A DNA stretch of 64,000 bases from Neptuniibacter sp. 1_MG-2023 (GTDB lineage: Bacteria > Pseudomonadota > Gammaproteobacteria > Pseudomonadales > Balneatricaceae), in contig NZ_JAUOQR010000002.1 of the NCBI RefSeq assembly GCF_030547185.1, positions 248,001-312,000 on the forward strand, written 5' to 3'. Position numbers and translations under genes: made by a program. The notes under the pieces were generated by a model that was not told the DNA's origin, did no database searches, and saw only the letters and a list, made by a program, of their open reading frames with translations. Each line of letters opens with the position of its first letter. Positions within the stretch are counted from its first letter, which is position 1. Shown one piece after another: positions 1-11,221 of this stretch.

Positions 1-543
1 TATTTTGTCATTGTCGGTAGCTCCAATGCGGTCAATTTAACGGATGGTTTAGATGGCCTCGCAATCCTTCCTACCGTTCTGGTTGCGGGCGCATTAGGCG
101 TTTTTGCCTACCTGTCCGGTAATATTAAATTTGCTGATTACTTACTGATCCCGTACATCGAAGGTTCGGGTGAGTTGATTATTTTTTGCGGTGCAATTGT
201 AGGTGCTGGATTAGGTTTCTTATGGTTTAACACTTATCCGGCTCAAGTGTTTATGGGGGATGTGGGGGCATTGTCTTTAGGCGCAGCTTTGGGTGTGATC
301 GCTGTGATTGTTAGACAAGAGTTTATTCTCTTTATTATGGGGGGGGTCTTTGTCGCTGAAACTGTATCGGTCATTCTACAGGTGGCTTCATTCAAGTTAA
401 CAGGGCGTCGTATCTTTAGGATGGCACCTTTGCATCATCATTTTGAATTGAAAGGTTGGCCAGAGCCGCGCGTGATTGTGCGTTTTTGGATTATTACAGT
501 TGTATTGGTGTTAATCGGTTTAGCATCGCTGAAAATTCGTTAA
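1..543 (+). CDS. mraY: MraY, phospho-MurNAc-pentapeptide transferase (5'-truncated by window edge)
   Basis: The frame is open from base 1, so the start lies outside the window; 180 C-terminal residues of a usual ~360 are present. MraY is the multi-pass inner-membrane enzyme that transfers phospho-MurNAc-pentapeptide to undecaprenyl phosphate, making lipid I. Visible family motifs are [13 protein letters not shown] near the left edge, [15 protein letters not shown] in the middle, and the histidine-rich loop [13 protein letters not shown]. Several hydrophobic helices alternate with these cytoplasmic loops. The coding frame continues well upstream of the TTG at 175, which is internal. murD follows 15 nt later in the same operon. 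The family identity is very secure. Confidence 0.97.
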   Translation, partial: YFVIVGSSNAVNLTDGLDGLAILPTVLVAGALGVFAYLSGNIKFADYLLIPYIEGSGELIIFCGAIVGAGLGFLWFNTYPAQVFMGDVGALSLGAALGVIAVIVRQEFILFIMGGVFVAETVSVILQVASFKLTGRRIFRMAPLHHHFELKGWPEPRVIVRFWIITVVLVLIGLASLKIR

Positions 544-558
544 GAGTAAGGTTGAGTC

Positions 559-1911
559 ATGGGATTAATCGCCAGTGATAATTTTAAAATTGTGATCGGT
601 CTAGGACAGACTGGGCTGGCGTGCGCACGATTTTTGGCGACTAAAGGGATCTCTTTTGCTGTTGTAGATAGCCGAGAGAACCCTCCAGGTGCTGATGAGC
701 TTAAGCAAGAGTTTCCTGATGTAGATCTACGTTGTGGTCCTTTTGACAGTGATTACTTAAAAAGAGCAACTGAGCTTATATTGAGCCCTGGCGTGACTCA
801 GAAAGAGCCCGCAATTCAATCGGCGGTATCGCAAGGAGTACAGCTAAGTGGTGATATCGATCTTTTTTGCCGAGAGGTGAAAGCGCCGATTATCGCTATT
901 ACTGGCTCGAATGCGAAAAGCACAGTAACTACCTTAGTCGGTGAGATGGCTCAAGCAGCCGGTCTGGATGTAGGTGTGTGTGGCAATATTGGCACCCCTG
1001 TATTGGAGATGTTAGGCCAGCCAGAAAAAGATCTTTATGTGCTGGAGCTCTCGAGTTTTCAGTTGGAAACAACCCATGAGTTACGTGCCGAAGTTGCAAC
1101 AGTTCTTAATGTTACACCAGATCATTTAGATCGTTATGACAACCATATACAGGGCTATTACCAAGCCAAGCATCGAATATTTCGCGGTGCTAAGCATGTC
1201 GTTATTAATAGGGATGATGCGTTAACAGCACCGCTCTTATCCAAAAATGTAGTTACACATTCTTATGGCTTAGATAAACCGGATATTAAAGCGTTTGGTT
1301 TGCTTGAGGAGCAGGGTGAGCATTGGTTGAGTCTTGGGTTTGAAAAACTATTACCCGTTTCTGAATTGAAAATACGTGGTAGTCATAATATTGCGAATGC
1401 ATTGGCATCGATGGCTATAGGTCATGCTGCAGGACTGCCTATGGAAGCGATGATTAAGGCGCTGAAATTATTTTCAGGTTTGAAGCATCGTTGCCAATGG
1501 GTGTCTGATAAAAACGGTATTAGTTATTTTAATGATTCTAAAGGTACGAATGTCGGTGCAACAGTCGCAGCACTGGTTGGTTTAGGTGAAACATTGTCCG
1601 GAAGTCAAAAGCTAGTCCTGATTGCCGGTGGTGTAGGTAAAGGCGCAGACTTTTCTGATTTAGCGTCACCCTTGCAGCGTTTTGGGCGAGGGGTGGTGTA
1701 CTTAGGTGAAGATGGCGAGCGTTTGGCCACTGCCTGTGGAAACCTTGAAAAAGTAGCGGCAATAAGCATGACTGATGCGGTTGAAAAAGCGGCTGACCTA
1801 GCTGAGTCAGGGGATATAGTGTTGCTCTCACCTGCGTGTGCAAGCTTTGATATGTTTAGTGGTTTCCCTGCGCGTGGTGATGCGTTTATTGATGCGGTAG
1901 CGGCACTCTGA
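559..1911 (+). CDS. murD: MurD, UDP-MurNAc-L-alanine:D-glutamate ligase
   Basis: This cytoplasmic Mur ligase adds D-Glu to UDP-MurNAc-L-Ala in peptidoglycan precursor synthesis. The protein has 450 residues, normal for the family. The N-terminal Rossmann-like domain starts with IGLGQTGLACARF (about 13-25). The ATP loop ITGSNAKSTVTTL lies near 114-126, with Ala where many homologues have Gly, a variant common in pseudomonad-type MurD. ELSSFQLE and a lysine in YYQAKHRIF, the probable carbamylated lysine, follow. The C-terminal domain includes NDSKGTN and SPACASFDMF. The stop overlaps the ftsW start by 1 nt (TGATG), implying translational coupling. Confidence 0.97.
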   Translation: MGLIASDNFKIVIGLGQTGLACARFLATKGISFAVVDSRENPPGADELKQEFPDVDLRCGPFDSDYLKRATELILSPGVTQKEPAIQSAVSQGVQLSGDIDLFCREVKAPIIAITGSNAKSTVTTLVGEMAQAAGLDVGVCGNIGTPVLEMLGQPEKDLYVLELSSFQLETTHELRAEVATVLNVTPDHLDRYDNHIQGYYQAKHRIFRGAKHVVINRDDALTAPLLSKNVVTHSYGLDKPDIKAFGLLEEQGEHWLSLGFEKLLPVSELKIRGSHNIANALASMAIGHAAGLPMEAMIKALKLFSGLKHRCQWVSDKNGISYFNDSKGTNVGATVAALVGLGETLSGSQKLVLIAGGVGKGADFSDLASPLQRFGRGVVYLGEDGERLATACGNLEKVAAISMTDAVEKAADLAESGDIVLLSPACASFDMFSGFPARGDAFIDAVAAL

Positions 1912-3167
1912 TGTTTAGTGCATTTTGGCCATCATCAAATCTGCCGCCGCAAACGAAATTGGGTGTTTTACCCTTTGATCCGTGGGTGTTGGGTTGCGCT
2001 ATAGCATTAGTGCTAACTGGATTTGTGATGATCAGTTCTGCCTCCCTAGATGTTGCAATGGAGAATAATGGAACGCCTTATTATTACGTTATTCGTCAGG
2101 CTTCCTTTATGTTGATCGCTTTGCTTGGTGCTGTGATTGTGTGGAACTTCCCTATTAGTTTTTGGGAGCGAAGTGGACACTGGTGGATGCTTGCTGCGGG
2201 CTTTCTATTAATTTTGGTCTTAATCCCAGGTATAGGTAAAGGGGTTAATGGGAGTCACCGTTGGTTACCTTTAGGGCCTTTAAACTTGCAGGCTTCGGAA
2301 GTCGCGAAGTTTTGTATGGTGATGTACATGGGAGGGTATTTGGTTCGTCGCCTCCATGAAGTAAGAAGTAGCTGGAAAGGCATCGCTAAACCAACGCTAC
2401 CTTTAGGTATTTTTTGTGTGCTGCTCTACTTTGAACCAGATTTTGGTGCACTGGTTGTGTTGATGGGTACCGTCATGGGCATGATCTTTTTAGGAGGGAT
2501 GCGTTTTTCTCAGTTCCTAGTGGTTATTGTTAGTGTGGTGGGTTTGTTAGGTGCGGTTGTTGGTTTACAGCCCTATCGTGTTGCACGTTTACAAAGCTTT
2601 CTTGATCCGTGGCAGGATCCTTTTGGTACAGGCTATCAACTGTCGCAGGCGCAAATCGCTTTTGGTCGTGGCGAGTGGTTTGGAACAGGCTTAGGTAACA
2701 GCGTTCAGAAGTTATTTTATCTACCTGAAGCTCATACGGATTTTGTTTTTTCTGTATTAGCTGAAGAGCTTGGTTTTGTCGGTGCCGCTGCGTTGATTGT
2801 GCTATATGCGATATTAGTTGTGAATATCTTCCGCATCGGACGGCGTGCAGAGAAGATGAAGGCTTTCTTTAAAGCATACATCTGTTATGGGTTTGGAATT
2901 ATTTTTGCTGGGCAGGCATTAATTAATATTGGTGTAAATGTTGGTGCCCTACCAACTAAAGGGCTAACACTGCCTTTAGTTAGTTATGGAGGAAGTAGTT
3001 TGTTGGTGAGTTGTGCCATGTTGGCTGTGATTTTAAGAGTCGATTACGAATTGAAGAAAAGCCAATTTTCACCATCTGCTGCAGATGGCGATAGCAAACT
3101 GAATAAAACAGGAAAAAGTTCTGGGAAGAGAACTCAGTCTAGATCTAAACCGGAGGCGCAAGTATGA
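1911..3167 (+). CDS. ftsW: FtsW, SEDS septal peptidoglycan polymerase
   Basis: This is a polytopic inner-membrane protein of the SEDS family (418 residues, about ten hydrophobic segments). It polymerises septal glycan strands from lipid II together with FtsI. Family motifs include GSHRWLPLGPLNLQASE around residues 115-130, FEPDFGALVV, and PLVSYGGSS near the C-terminus. The tail is a short basic, Lys/Ser-rich cytoplasmic extension. It starts at the ATG overlapping the murD stop by 1 nt and overlaps murG by 4 nt (ATGA). Position between murD and murG and the PLVSYGGSS motif favour FtsW over the paralogue RodA. Confidence 0.96.
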   Translation: MFSAFWPSSNLPPQTKLGVLPFDPWVLGCAIALVLTGFVMISSASLDVAMENNGTPYYYVIRQASFMLIALLGAVIVWNFPISFWERSGHWWMLAAGFLLILVLIPGIGKGVNGSHRWLPLGPLNLQASEVAKFCMVMYMGGYLVRRLHEVRSSWKGIAKPTLPLGIFCVLLYFEPDFGALVVLMGTVMGMIFLGGMRFSQFLVVIVSVVGLLGAVVGLQPYRVARLQSFLDPWQDPFGTGYQLSQAQIAFGRGEWFGTGLGNSVQKLFYLPEAHTDFVFSVLAEELGFVGAAALIVLYAILVVNIFRIGRRAEKMKAFFKAYICYGFGIIFAGQALINIGVNVGALPTKGLTLPLVSYGGSSLLVSCAMLAVILRVDYELKKSQFSPSAADGDSKLNKTGKSSGKRTQSRSKPEAQV

Positions 3168-4258
3168 ATCAAAGTAAAGCGCCTGTTGCGCTAGTTATGG
3201 CGGGTGGTACGGGTGGTCATGTTTTTCCTGCGCTATCAACAGCGGAAAAAATGCAGGCTCAAGGGGTTCATGTGGAGTGGTTAGGTTCTCGCCATGGTAT
3301 AGAAGCTGATTTAGTACCTGCGGCAGGCTTAAAACTGCACTCCATTGAAGTGAGAGGGTTGCGCGGTAAAGGTAAGTTAAGTCTTCTGTTAGCGCCATTT
3401 AAATTGCTTATTGCTTTTTGGCAGGCCCTAAAAGTTGTGCGAAAAGTAAAGCCCGATGTTGTGCTTGGTATGGGCGGTTTTGCATCAGGTCCGGGGGGCG
3501 CTGCTGCATGGTTGTTAGGTATCCCTCTTATTATTCATGAGCAGAATGCTGTCGCGGGGATGACAAATAAGGCTTTATCTCGATTTTCTAAACAGGTTCT
3601 GGAGGCATTTAAAGGGGCTTTTGGTCCATCTTTGAAAACCGAATCGGTGGGTAATCCTGTGAGGGGCGCCATACTTGACATGTTGCCTCCTTCTGAGCGA
3701 ATGGATAATCGTAGCGGGAAGATCAGATTACTGGTTGTTGGTGGTAGCTTAGGTGCAAAAGCGATCAATGATCTTTTACCCGAAGTGCTATCTGAGATTC
3801 CAGAGGAACAGCGACCTGATGTTTGGCATCAGACGGGTAAACGTAATATTGAAGAGACGTTGGAGCAATACAGAAAATTCAATATCTCTGGTTGTAAAGT
3901 CGAGCCGTTTATTGATGCAATGGATGAAGCTTATGCATGGGCTGATGTGGTGTTATGCCGAGCGGGTGCTTTGACTATAAGCGAACTCAGTATTGCGGGT
4001 GTTGCATCAATTCTGGTGCCTTTCCCTCATGCTGTGGATGATCATCAGACCAAAAATGCAGCCTTTTTAGCAGATAATGATGCGGCAATTTTGATACAGC
4101 AAAGTGATTTGAGTCGAGATGTTTTGAAACGTTTACTTACAGAGCAGTTAAATCAGCGTGATCGATTGATTGAAATGGCGAATAAAGCGCGAGCTCTTGG
4201 TAAACCAGAGGCGAGTGAGAAAGTGGCAATGGTTTGTCTTGAGGCGATAAAAAAATGA
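3164..4258 (+). CDS. murG: MurG, lipid II-forming GlcNAc transferase
   Basis: MurG is a peripheral membrane GT-B glycosyltransferase that adds GlcNAc to lipid I to make lipid II. The protein is 364 residues. The first glycine-rich loop [14 protein letters not shown] is at about 12-25, HEQNAVAG follows at the domain interface, and [13 protein letters not shown] marks the second Rossmann domain. The UDP-GlcNAc pocket motif appears as [12 protein letters not shown] hydrophobic/basic patch between the loops fits the membrane-association face. It overlaps ftsW and murC by 4 nt each, so the operon is tightly coupled. Confidence 0.97.
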   Translation: MNQSKAPVALVMAGGTGGHVFPALSTAEKMQAQGVHVEWLGSRHGIEADLVPAAGLKLHSIEVRGLRGKGKLSLLLAPFKLLIAFWQALKVVRKVKPDVVLGMGGFASGPGGAAAWLLGIPLIIHEQNAVAGMTNKALSRFSKQVLEAFKGAFGPSLKTESVGNPVRGAILDMLPPSERMDNRSGKIRLLVVGGSLGAKAINDLLPEVLSEIPEEQRPDVWHQTGKRNIEETLEQYRKFNISGCKVEPFIDAMDEAYAWADVVLCRAGALTISELSIAGVASILVPFPHAVDDHQTKNAAFLADNDAAILIQQSDLSRDVLKRLLTEQLNQRDRLIEMANKARALGKPEASEKVAMVCLEAIKK

Positions 4259-5694
4259 AAGAGCAAAATGCTTTTACACGATTTGAAATACCTGAAATGC
4301 GTCGAATTAGCCGTATACACTTTATCGGTATTGGCGGTGTGGGTATGTGTGGTATTGCTGAGGTGTTACTTAACCAAGGCTATCAAATTTCCGGTTCTGA
4401 TTTGAAAGCATCTGCCACAACGGATCGTCTTAAAAAATTAGGCATGTCTATCTTTATTGGTCACGGTACAGAAAATGTGGCTGGCGTTGATGTGGTTGTT
4501 GTATCGACTGCGGTAAATGAGGAAAACCCAGAAGTTAAAGAGGCCCGAGCGCAACGTATACCTATTGTACGCCGTGCTGAAATGTTAGCTGAATTGATGC
4601 GTTATCGCCATGGTATTGCTGTTGCTGGTACGCATGGGAAAACGACTACAACAAGCTTGCTTGCTTCTGTGTTTGCTGAAGGGAAATTGGATCCTACGTT
4701 TGTCATTGGCGGGCGTTTAAATAGCGCTGGTACAAACGCAAAAATGGGCACAAGTCGTTATCTAGTGGCAGAAGCTGATGAAAGTGATGCGTCCTTTTTA
4801 CACCTACAGCCGATGGTGTCCATTGTTACTAATATAGATGCAGACCATATGGAAACTTATGGTAATGATTTCTCTGTATTGAAGAAGACCTTTATCGAAT
4901 TCCTCCATAATTTACCGTTTTACGGTTTGGCTGTTATGTGTGTGGATGATCCTGTTGTGCGTGATATTTTGCCAGAAATTAGTCGTCCAATAATTACTTA
5001 TGGCGTGTCAGACGATGCGGACTATCGCGCCGAAAATATTTGCCAAAAGGGAATGTATACCCGTTTTACAGTGAAGCGCCCAGAAGGTTTTGCTGATCTG
5101 GATGTGTCGTTAAATATGCCGGGTCATCACAATATGCTAAATGCACTGGCCACTATAGCGGTTGCTACAGATGAAGGTATTTCTGATGAAGCTATTTGTA
5201 GTGCTTTAGCAAAATTTGAAGGTGTTGGGCGTCGATTCCAAGTATTGGGTGATGTTGCTGTTAAGGGCGGAAATGCGATGCTGGTGGATGATTATGGGCA
5301 TCATCCGCGTGAGGTTAGTGCGGTTATAAAAGCGATTCGTGAAGGGTGGCCAGACAAACGATTGGTAATGATTAATCAACCCCATCGCTATAGCCGTACA
5401 CGTGATCTTTATGAAGACTTTGTTGAAGTGTTATCTGAAGTTGATGTGCTGTTGTTGTTAGAAGTTTATGCAGCAGGGGAAGAACCTATTGCTGGCGCCG
5501 ACAGTAGAAGTCTATGCCGAAGTATTCGTCAGCGTGGTCGTATAGATCCAGTTTTTATTAGTGATAAAGATTTAGTGGCTGATGTTTTAAAAGGTATTTT
5601 GCAGCCTGGTGATCTGCTGCTGACACAAGGGGCTGGCGATATCACGGCGTTAGCACATCAATTAAATCAGTTGTCTTTAGTTGCTGAGGATTGA
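4255..5694 (+). CDS. murC: MurC, UDP-MurNAc:L-alanine ligase
   Basis: This cytoplasmic Mur ligase adds L-Ala to UDP-MurNAc, the first amino acid of the stem peptide. It has 479 residues. The N-terminal nucleotide-sugar domain begins [15 protein letters not shown] (22-36). The ATP-binding loop is [11 protein letters not shown] at 124-134. The central domain contains EADESDASF and [11 protein letters not shown]; the C-terminal domain contains [10 protein letters not shown] and NQPHRYSRT. The ATG lies within an ATGA overlap with murG. ddlB begins 5 nt after its stop. There is nothing unusual in length or motifs. Confidence 0.97.
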   Translation: MKEQNAFTRFEIPEMRRISRIHFIGIGGVGMCGIAEVLLNQGYQISGSDLKASATTDRLKKLGMSIFIGHGTENVAGVDVVVVSTAVNEENPEVKEARAQRIPIVRRAEMLAELMRYRHGIAVAGTHGKTTTTSLLASVFAEGKLDPTFVIGGRLNSAGTNAKMGTSRYLVAEADESDASFLHLQPMVSIVTNIDADHMETYGNDFSVLKKTFIEFLHNLPFYGLAVMCVDDPVVRDILPEISRPIITYGVSDDADYRAENICQKGMYTRFTVKRPEGFADLDVSLNMPGHHNMLNALATIAVATDEGISDEAICSALAKFEGVGRRFQVLGDVAVKGGNAMLVDDYGHHPREVSAVIKAIREGWPDKRLVMINQPHRYSRTRDLYEDFVEVLSEVDVLLLLEVYAAGEEPIAGADSRSLCRSIRQRGRIDPVFISDKDLVADVLKGILQPGDLLLTQGAGDITALAHQLNQLSLVAED

Positions 5695-5699
5695 GATAG

Positions 5700-6647
<948 letters not shown>

Positions 6648-6648
6648 G

Positions 6649-7500
6649 ATGAAGTTTTTTGACTTTTTTAAGTCTAAAGAGAATGTGCAGAGTGAAGAAG
6701 AGCCTGTTTTAGCGCCCCGTGGGGCCAGCCGTGAGGCAGTAGTATCTGATGTTAACAAGGGCTTTAAGAGAGAAGTTGATTTAGAAGGCTGGTGGAAGCC
6801 CTTTTGGACGATCTCATCGTTGATTATTTTTATCGGTGTTGTATGGGGTGTTAGTCATAATTTGTGGAAATGGTTAGATCAACCTGTAGAGCAGATTGTT
6901 GTCATTGGTACAGCTCAGCATTTAGATAGGAAAGGCTTGGCAGAAGATATTGCGGCAGGGTTAAAACAAGGCTTGCTTAGTACTGATATCGGGGTGATAC
7001 AAGAGCTTGTTCGTGAATACCCTTGGGTGCGTGTAGCAGCGATTAAACGTGATTGGCCAAACCAGTTGATAGTTGAAATTGAAGAAGAAGTACCTGTTGC
7101 GCGTTGGGGTGAGCGGGGCTTATTAAATCATCAAGGTGATATTTTTTGGCCGGAGTTGAAAGAAGAGTACCGCTCTCTCCCACGATTAAGTGGACCAGCT
7201 CCTGAAACAGAACGAGTGATGGCTCAGTTTCATGATTTTAATCAGATGCTGAGGCAAGTTGGATTGAATGTGGTAAGCCTTAATTTAGAAGCTCGAGGTG
7301 CGTGGACATTCGAGCTTGATAATCAAATTAAGGTGATAGTGGGACGTGAAGCCATTAATGAGCGTTTGCGGCGGTTTTTGGATCTTTATCAGCTGAGGTT
7401 GTTAGAGCAAGTTGATGAGATAGAAGCAATTGATATTCGTTATACCCATGGTGTAGCGGTTAAGTGGCGAGAAAAACCCGAAGATGAAAATGCAGGGTAA
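6649..7500 (+). CDS. ftsQ: FtsQ, divisome membrane protein
   Basis: FtsQ is a bitopic inner-membrane protein that links FtsB/FtsL to the divisome. The 283-residue sequence has an N-terminal cytoplasmic tail of about 50 residues, one transmembrane helix at about 53-70, a POTRA-like segment from about 82 (VVIGTAQHLDRKGL) and the beta domain with REYPWVRVAAIKRDWP and RWGERGLLNHQG. FtsQ is weakly conserved overall, so identity rests on these motifs plus synteny. It starts 1 nt after ddlB and shares TAATG with ftsA. Confidence 0.95.
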   Translation: MKFFDFFKSKENVQSEEEPVLAPRGASREAVVSDVNKGFKREVDLEGWWKPFWTISSLIIFIGVVWGVSHNLWKWLDQPVEQIVVIGTAQHLDRKGLAEDIAAGLKQGLLSTDIGVIQELVREYPWVRVAAIKRDWPNQLIVEIEEEVPVARWGERGLLNHQGDIFWPELKEEYRSLPRLSGPAPETERVMAQFHDFNQMLRQVGLNVVSLNLEARGAWTFELDNQIKVIVGREAINERLRRFLDLYQLRLLEQVDEIEAIDIRYTHGVAVKWREKPEDENAG

Positions 7501-8753
7501 TGAAAATGAGTAATTCGATGGATAACAATATGATTGTTGCCTTGGATATCGGTACATCTAAGGTGTTATGCCTAGTAGGTGAGATCGGTGTTGATGGCGC
7601 CATCGAAATTATAGGCATAGGTTCTCATGCCTCAAGAGGTCTTAAAAAAGGCGTTGTTGTAAATATAGAGTCGACAGTTAGCTCAATCCAGCGTGCAGTT
7701 GAAGAAGCTGAATTGATGGCTGGGTGTAAAATTCATTCAGTGACTGTTGGTATTGCTGGTAGTCATATAAGCAGTTTGAACTCGCACGGTATTGTTGCTG
7801 TACGTGATCGAGAAGTAACTGAATATGATCTGGAACGTGTAATCGATGCTGCAAGAGCTGTAGCGATTCCCGCAGACCAGAAGATCTTACATATATTGCC
7901 TCAAGAGTATGAGATTGATAGTTCAGAGGGCATCAAAGAACCATTGGGGATGTCAGGTGTTCGTTTAGAAGCCAAAGTTCATTTGGTGACGGGATCCGTG
8001 AATGCTGCCCAAAATATTGAGAAATGCGTACGCCGTTGTGGTTTAGAGGTTGATAACTTAGTGCTAGAGCAATTGGCATCAAGTTACTCTGTATTGACCG
8101 AAGATGAGAAAGAGCTCGGCGTTTGTATGGTGGATATTGGTGGTGGGACGTCCGATATATCTATTTTTACTGGCGGTTCAATTCGGCATACCACAGTAAT
8201 ACCTATTGCCGGTGATCAGGTTACTAATGATATAGCTATGGCGCTGCGTACGCCGACTCAGCATGCGGAAGAGATTAAGATTAAGTATGCCTGTGCCTTA
8301 GCACAACTTGCGACGGGTAGTGAAACAGTCAAAGTTCCCGGTGTTGGAGATCGTCCTGCAAGGGATCTATCAAGGCAGGCACTGGCTGAAGTTGTTGAGC
8401 CCCGTTATGAGGAGCTGTTCAGCCTTATTCAGGCGGAGCTGCGTCGTAGTGGCTTTGAGGATCTAGTTGCGGCGGGCATTGTTTTAACGGGCGGCACATC
8501 AAAAATGGAAGGGGCTATTGAGTTAGCGGAGGAGATCTTCCATATGCCCGTGCGTTTGGCATCACCTCATGGGGTGCGAGGTATGGCAGATATTCTCAAC
8601 AGCCCGATTTACGCCACTGGGATAGGGTTGTTGCAATACGCACAGCACGATCATGTCGGCGGTAGTGTAGAGACGATTAATCAAGATGTGGCTGCGGTTC
8701 CGCGGATAGGCGTTTTGGAAAAAATGAAAGCTTGGTTTAAAAGTAATTATTAA
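7500..8753 (+). CDS. ftsA: FtsA, actin-like division protein
   Basis: FtsA is an actin-fold ATPase that tethers FtsZ to the membrane and recruits late divisome proteins. It has 417 residues. The phosphate-1 motif is VALDIGTSKVLCLVGE near the start, phosphate-2 is MVDIGGGTSDISIF, and the adenosine region has GIVLTGGTSKMEGA. The last 13 residues, VLEKMKAWFKSNY, form the amphipathic membrane-targeting helix. The ATG at 7500 overlaps the ftsQ stop; an in-frame ATG at 7506 is a possible alternative. A 94-nt leader separates it from ftsZ. Confidence 0.97.
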   Translation: MKMSNSMDNNMIVALDIGTSKVLCLVGEIGVDGAIEIIGIGSHASRGLKKGVVVNIESTVSSIQRAVEEAELMAGCKIHSVTVGIAGSHISSLNSHGIVAVRDREVTEYDLERVIDAARAVAIPADQKILHILPQEYEIDSSEGIKEPLGMSGVRLEAKVHLVTGSVNAAQNIEKCVRRCGLEVDNLVLEQLASSYSVLTEDEKELGVCMVDIGGGTSDISIFTGGSIRHTTVIPIAGDQVTNDIAMALRTPTQHAEEIKIKYACALAQLATGSETVKVPGVGDRPARDLSRQALAEVVEPRYEELFSLIQAELRRSGFEDLVAAGIVLTGGTSKMEGAIELAEEIFHMPVRLASPHGVRGMADILNSPIYATGIGLLQYAQHDHVGGSVETINQDVAAVPRIGVLEKMKAWFKSNY

Positions 8754-8824
8754 ACCAGCTTAACTCGATTTTAATGTTTTGGCTGCCAACAATAATTGGT
8801 GGCGAATTAGGTGATAGTGCTTGG

Positions 8825-8841
8825 CTTGAGCACTCAAGGAG
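8825..8841 (+). promoter_or_regulatory. Perfect palindrome abutting the ftsZ ribosome-binding site
   Basis: CTTGAGCACTCAAG at 8825-8838 is a perfect 14-bp inverted repeat that runs directly into the ftsZ Shine-Dalgarno AAGGAG (8836-8841, 6 nt before the ATG at 8848). An overlapping alternative pairing, GTGCT (8817) with AGCAC (8829), is mutually exclusive with it. As RNA it could partly hide the ribosome-binding site; as DNA it could bind a protein. Both ideas are inference. Confidence 0.4.
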
Positions 8842-8847
8842 CTAACA

Positions 8848-10020
8848 ATGTTTGAACTGTTAGATAGCGTTCCACAAAATGCAGTAATCAAAGTGATTGG
8901 TGTTGGTGGCGGTGGCGGCAATGCTGTCAAGCACATGGAAAGTGGTGATTTGGAAGGGGTTGAATTCGTATGTGCGAATACAGATGCGCAAGCGCTTTCA
9001 TCAATGTCTTCTCAAACGGTTATTCAGTTAGGTAATACGCTGACAAAAGGCTTAGGGGCTGGGGCTAATCCTGAAGTAGGTCGTCAAGCGGCGATGGAGG
9101 ACCGGGATCGTATCGGCGAGATGCTGAAAGGCGCGGATATGGTTTTTATTACAGCAGGAATGGGCGGTGGTACAGGTACAGGTGCGGCTCCTATTGTAGC
9201 TGAAGTTGCTAAAGATATGGGCATTTTGACGGTCGCTGTTGTAACTAAGCCGTTTCCGTTTGAAGGCCGTAAGCGTATGGCTATAGCTGCTGATGGCATT
9301 AAAGAGCTGCGTGAGAGTGTCGACTCGTTAATCATTATCCCTAATGAAAAACTGATGCAGGTTCTTGGGCGTAATTGCAGTTTGTTAAATGCATTTGAAT
9401 CAGCCAACGATGTACTTAGAGGTGCGGTACAGGGCATATCTGACCTTATTACTCGTCCAGGCATGATCAATGTGGATTTTGCCGATGTGCGTACGGTTAT
9501 GTCCGAAATGGGCATGGCGATGATGGGAACCGGTCATGCTAGAGGTGAAAATCGTGCTGCAGAAGCTGCAGAAAAAGCGATTAAAAGTCCTCTGCTGGAT
9601 AATGTTGATCTTCGTGGTGCGAGCGGCATTTTAGTAAATATCACTGCTGGCATGGATCTGAGCTTAGGTGAGTTTACTGAGGTAGGTAATCAGATTGAAG
9701 AGTATGCCTCTGAGAATGCGACTATAGTCATTGGTACGGTTATTGAACCAGAGATGTCTGATGAGTTGAAAGTAACGGTAGTTGCTACCGGCTTAGATAA
9801 ACCGCAAGAAACTGTACGTCCTGTGCAAGATAATATGAAAAAAGTGGACGGAAGTTTGAACTTAGAGCAGATTGACTTGCCTACTATTCTTCGTAGAAGA
9901 AAGAATGAAGCGCTTGATGGTCCAGCAGAGTTTACCGAAGACGTATTGAAGCAAACAGGTACTGAAGGCGATGCTGGTTATTTAGATATTCCTACATTCT
10001 TAAGGAAGCAGGCAGACTAA
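8848..10020 (+). CDS. ftsZ: FtsZ, tubulin-like division GTPase
   Basis: FtsZ polymerises into the cytokinetic ring. It has 390 residues. Glycine-rich [13 protein letters not shown] is near 18-30, the tubulin signature [10 protein letters not shown] is near 106-115, and the T7 synergy loop [12 protein letters not shown] near 208-219 activates GTP hydrolysis. A variable linker leads to the conserved C-terminal peptide [13 protein letters not shown], which binds FtsA and ZipA. A clear AAGGAG ribosome-binding site lies 6 nt upstream. A strong terminator follows, so ftsZ closes the dcw transcript, although read-through to lpxC is possible. Confidence 0.98.
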   Translation: MFELLDSVPQNAVIKVIGVGGGGGNAVKHMESGDLEGVEFVCANTDAQALSSMSSQTVIQLGNTLTKGLGAGANPEVGRQAAMEDRDRIGEMLKGADMVFITAGMGGGTGTGAAPIVAEVAKDMGILTVAVVTKPFPFEGRKRMAIAADGIKELRESVDSLIIIPNEKLMQVLGRNCSLLNAFESANDVLRGAVQGISDLITRPGMINVDFADVRTVMSEMGMAMMGTGHARGENRAAEAAEKAIKSPLLDNVDLRGASGILVNITAGMDLSLGEFTEVGNQIEEYASENATIVIGTVIEPEMSDELKVTVVATGLDKPQETVRPVQDNMKKVDGSLNLEQIDLPTILRRRKNEALDGPAEFTEDVLKQTGTEGDAGYLDIPTFLRKQAD

Positions 10021-10048
10021 ATTGCATAAGCGTAGAGTGGTAAAGGAT

Positions 10049-10074
10049 TCACCTTTCTAAAAGGTGATTTTTTT
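10049..10074 (+). terminator. Rho-independent terminator after ftsZ
   Basis: TCACCTTT (10049-10056) pairs with AAAGGTGA (10060-10067) across a 3-nt loop and is followed by seven T. It sits 29 nt after the ftsZ stop and 47 nt before the lpxC ATG, so lpxC probably has its own promoter or depends on read-through. Confidence 0.85.
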
Positions 10075-10121
10075 GTTAATATTGCGCGGTAGTATGGCCC
10101 TTTTTATTTTTGGCAGATGGC

Positions 10122-11036
10122 ATGATTAAGCAGAGAACGTTAAAAAACAGTATTAAAGCAACAGGTATCGGTTTACATACAGGTCAGAAAGTTTATCTGA
10201 CACTTAAGCCGGCGCCCGTGAATACCGGTATAGTATTCCGTCGTGTTGATCTCGATCCAGTGGTTGAGATTTTAGCGCACGCACACAACGTTGCTGACAC
10301 AACGCTGTCTACAAACTTAGCCAAAGATGGTGCACGTATTGCGACCGTTGAGCATCTGCTTTCTGCAATGGCTGGTTTAGGTATTGATAATGCGTATGTG
10401 GAGTTGAGTGCCGAAGAAGTGCCTATTATGGACGGTAGTGCTGCTCCATTTGTATTTCTTATTCAATCGGCAGGCCTTGAAGAGCAGAATGCGGCGAAAG
10501 AGTTTATCCGCATCACTAAAGAGGTCACTGTTGAATCGGACGGTAAGTCAGCTACATTTAAACCGTTTGATGGCTTCAAAGTCGGTTTTAAAATTGAGTT
10601 TGATCATCCTGCATTTGAAGGGCGTAAGATGGAGTCATCATTGGACTTCTCTAGTACCTCTTTTGTGAAAGAGGTGAGCCGTGCGCGTACTTTTGGTTTT
10701 ATGAGTGATTATGAATACCTTCGTTCACAAAACCTTGCTCTGGGCGGTAGTTTTGATAACGCTATAGTTGTTGATGATTACCGTATTCTTAATGAAGATG
10801 GTCTTCGTTATGACGATGAGTTTGTTAAACACAAAGTACTTGATGCCGTTGGGGATTTATACTTGTTAGGAAAAAGCCTAATTGGCGAATTCTACGGTGA
10901 TAAATCAGGCCACTATTTAAATAATCGTTTATTGCGTGAGCTGTTAGCTAATGAAGAGGCGTGGGAAATTGTCACTTTCGAAAATAATGAAGAAAGTGCT
11001 CCTATCTCCTATCAGAAGCCTGTTTTAGCTGTTTAA
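10122..11036 (+). CDS. lpxC: LpxC, UDP-3-O-acyl-GlcNAc deacetylase
   Basis: LpxC is the zinc hydrolase for the committed step of lipid A synthesis. From the ATG at 10122 it has 304 residues, the usual length, and begins [21 protein letters not shown], as in enterobacterial LpxC. An in-frame TTG at 10110 would only add four residues. Zinc ligands are in [10 protein letters not shown] and [10 protein letters not shown] (the HxxxD pair), and [10 protein letters not shown] is conserved. The C-terminus is not obviously extended; in E. coli that end is recognised by FtsH. It stands alone between two terminators. Confidence 0.97.
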   Translation: MIKQRTLKNSIKATGIGLHTGQKVYLTLKPAPVNTGIVFRRVDLDPVVEILAHAHNVADTTLSTNLAKDGARIATVEHLLSAMAGLGIDNAYVELSAEEVPIMDGSAAPFVFLIQSAGLEEQNAAKEFIRITKEVTVESDGKSATFKPFDGFKVGFKIEFDHPAFEGRKMESSLDFSSTSFVKEVSRARTFGFMSDYEYLRSQNLALGGSFDNAIVVDDYRILNEDGLRYDDEFVKHKVLDAVGDLYLLGKSLIGEFYGDKSGHYLNNRLLRELLANEEAWEIVTFENNEESAPISYQKPVLAV

Positions 11037-11052
11037 ACTTCGAATTTTTGTG

Positions 11053-11083
11053 AAAACCGAACTCTATGTTCGGTTTTTTTTTT
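11053..11083 (+). terminator. Rho-independent terminator after lpxC
   Basis: AAAACCGAAC (11053-11062) and GTTCGGTTTT (11068-11077) form a 10-bp stem with a TCTAT loop, followed by further T to 11083. It begins 17 nt after the lpxC stop. Confidence 0.92.
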
Positions 11084-11221
11084 GCATTTTTATGTAAGGT
11101 TTTTATTTATTCGCCCTTTTAGATTCAATTTCTGCCCCAAATAAAGGTAGAATGCTGAGTTAATTTTTTCCTCCTCGAAGAGTTGAGGATCGTTTTAGAC
11201 TTCATAGGTATAAGTCAAGAT

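Noticed and set aside
9084-9515. Long minus-strand frame inside ftsZ.
   Set aside because: It is the antisense shadow of a highly conserved gene and has no independent features. Similar shadows inside secA, argJ, tonB and the receptor gene were also set aside.
10110-10121. TTG start for lpxC four codons before the ATG.
   Set aside because: The ATG at 10122 begins exactly with the conserved LpxC N-terminus.
11183-11221. TTG start for secA 13 codons upstream, or a secM-like arrest peptide in the leader.
   Set aside because: SecA proteins begin at the MLT methionine, and there is no open frame with a secretion signal and arrest motif before it.
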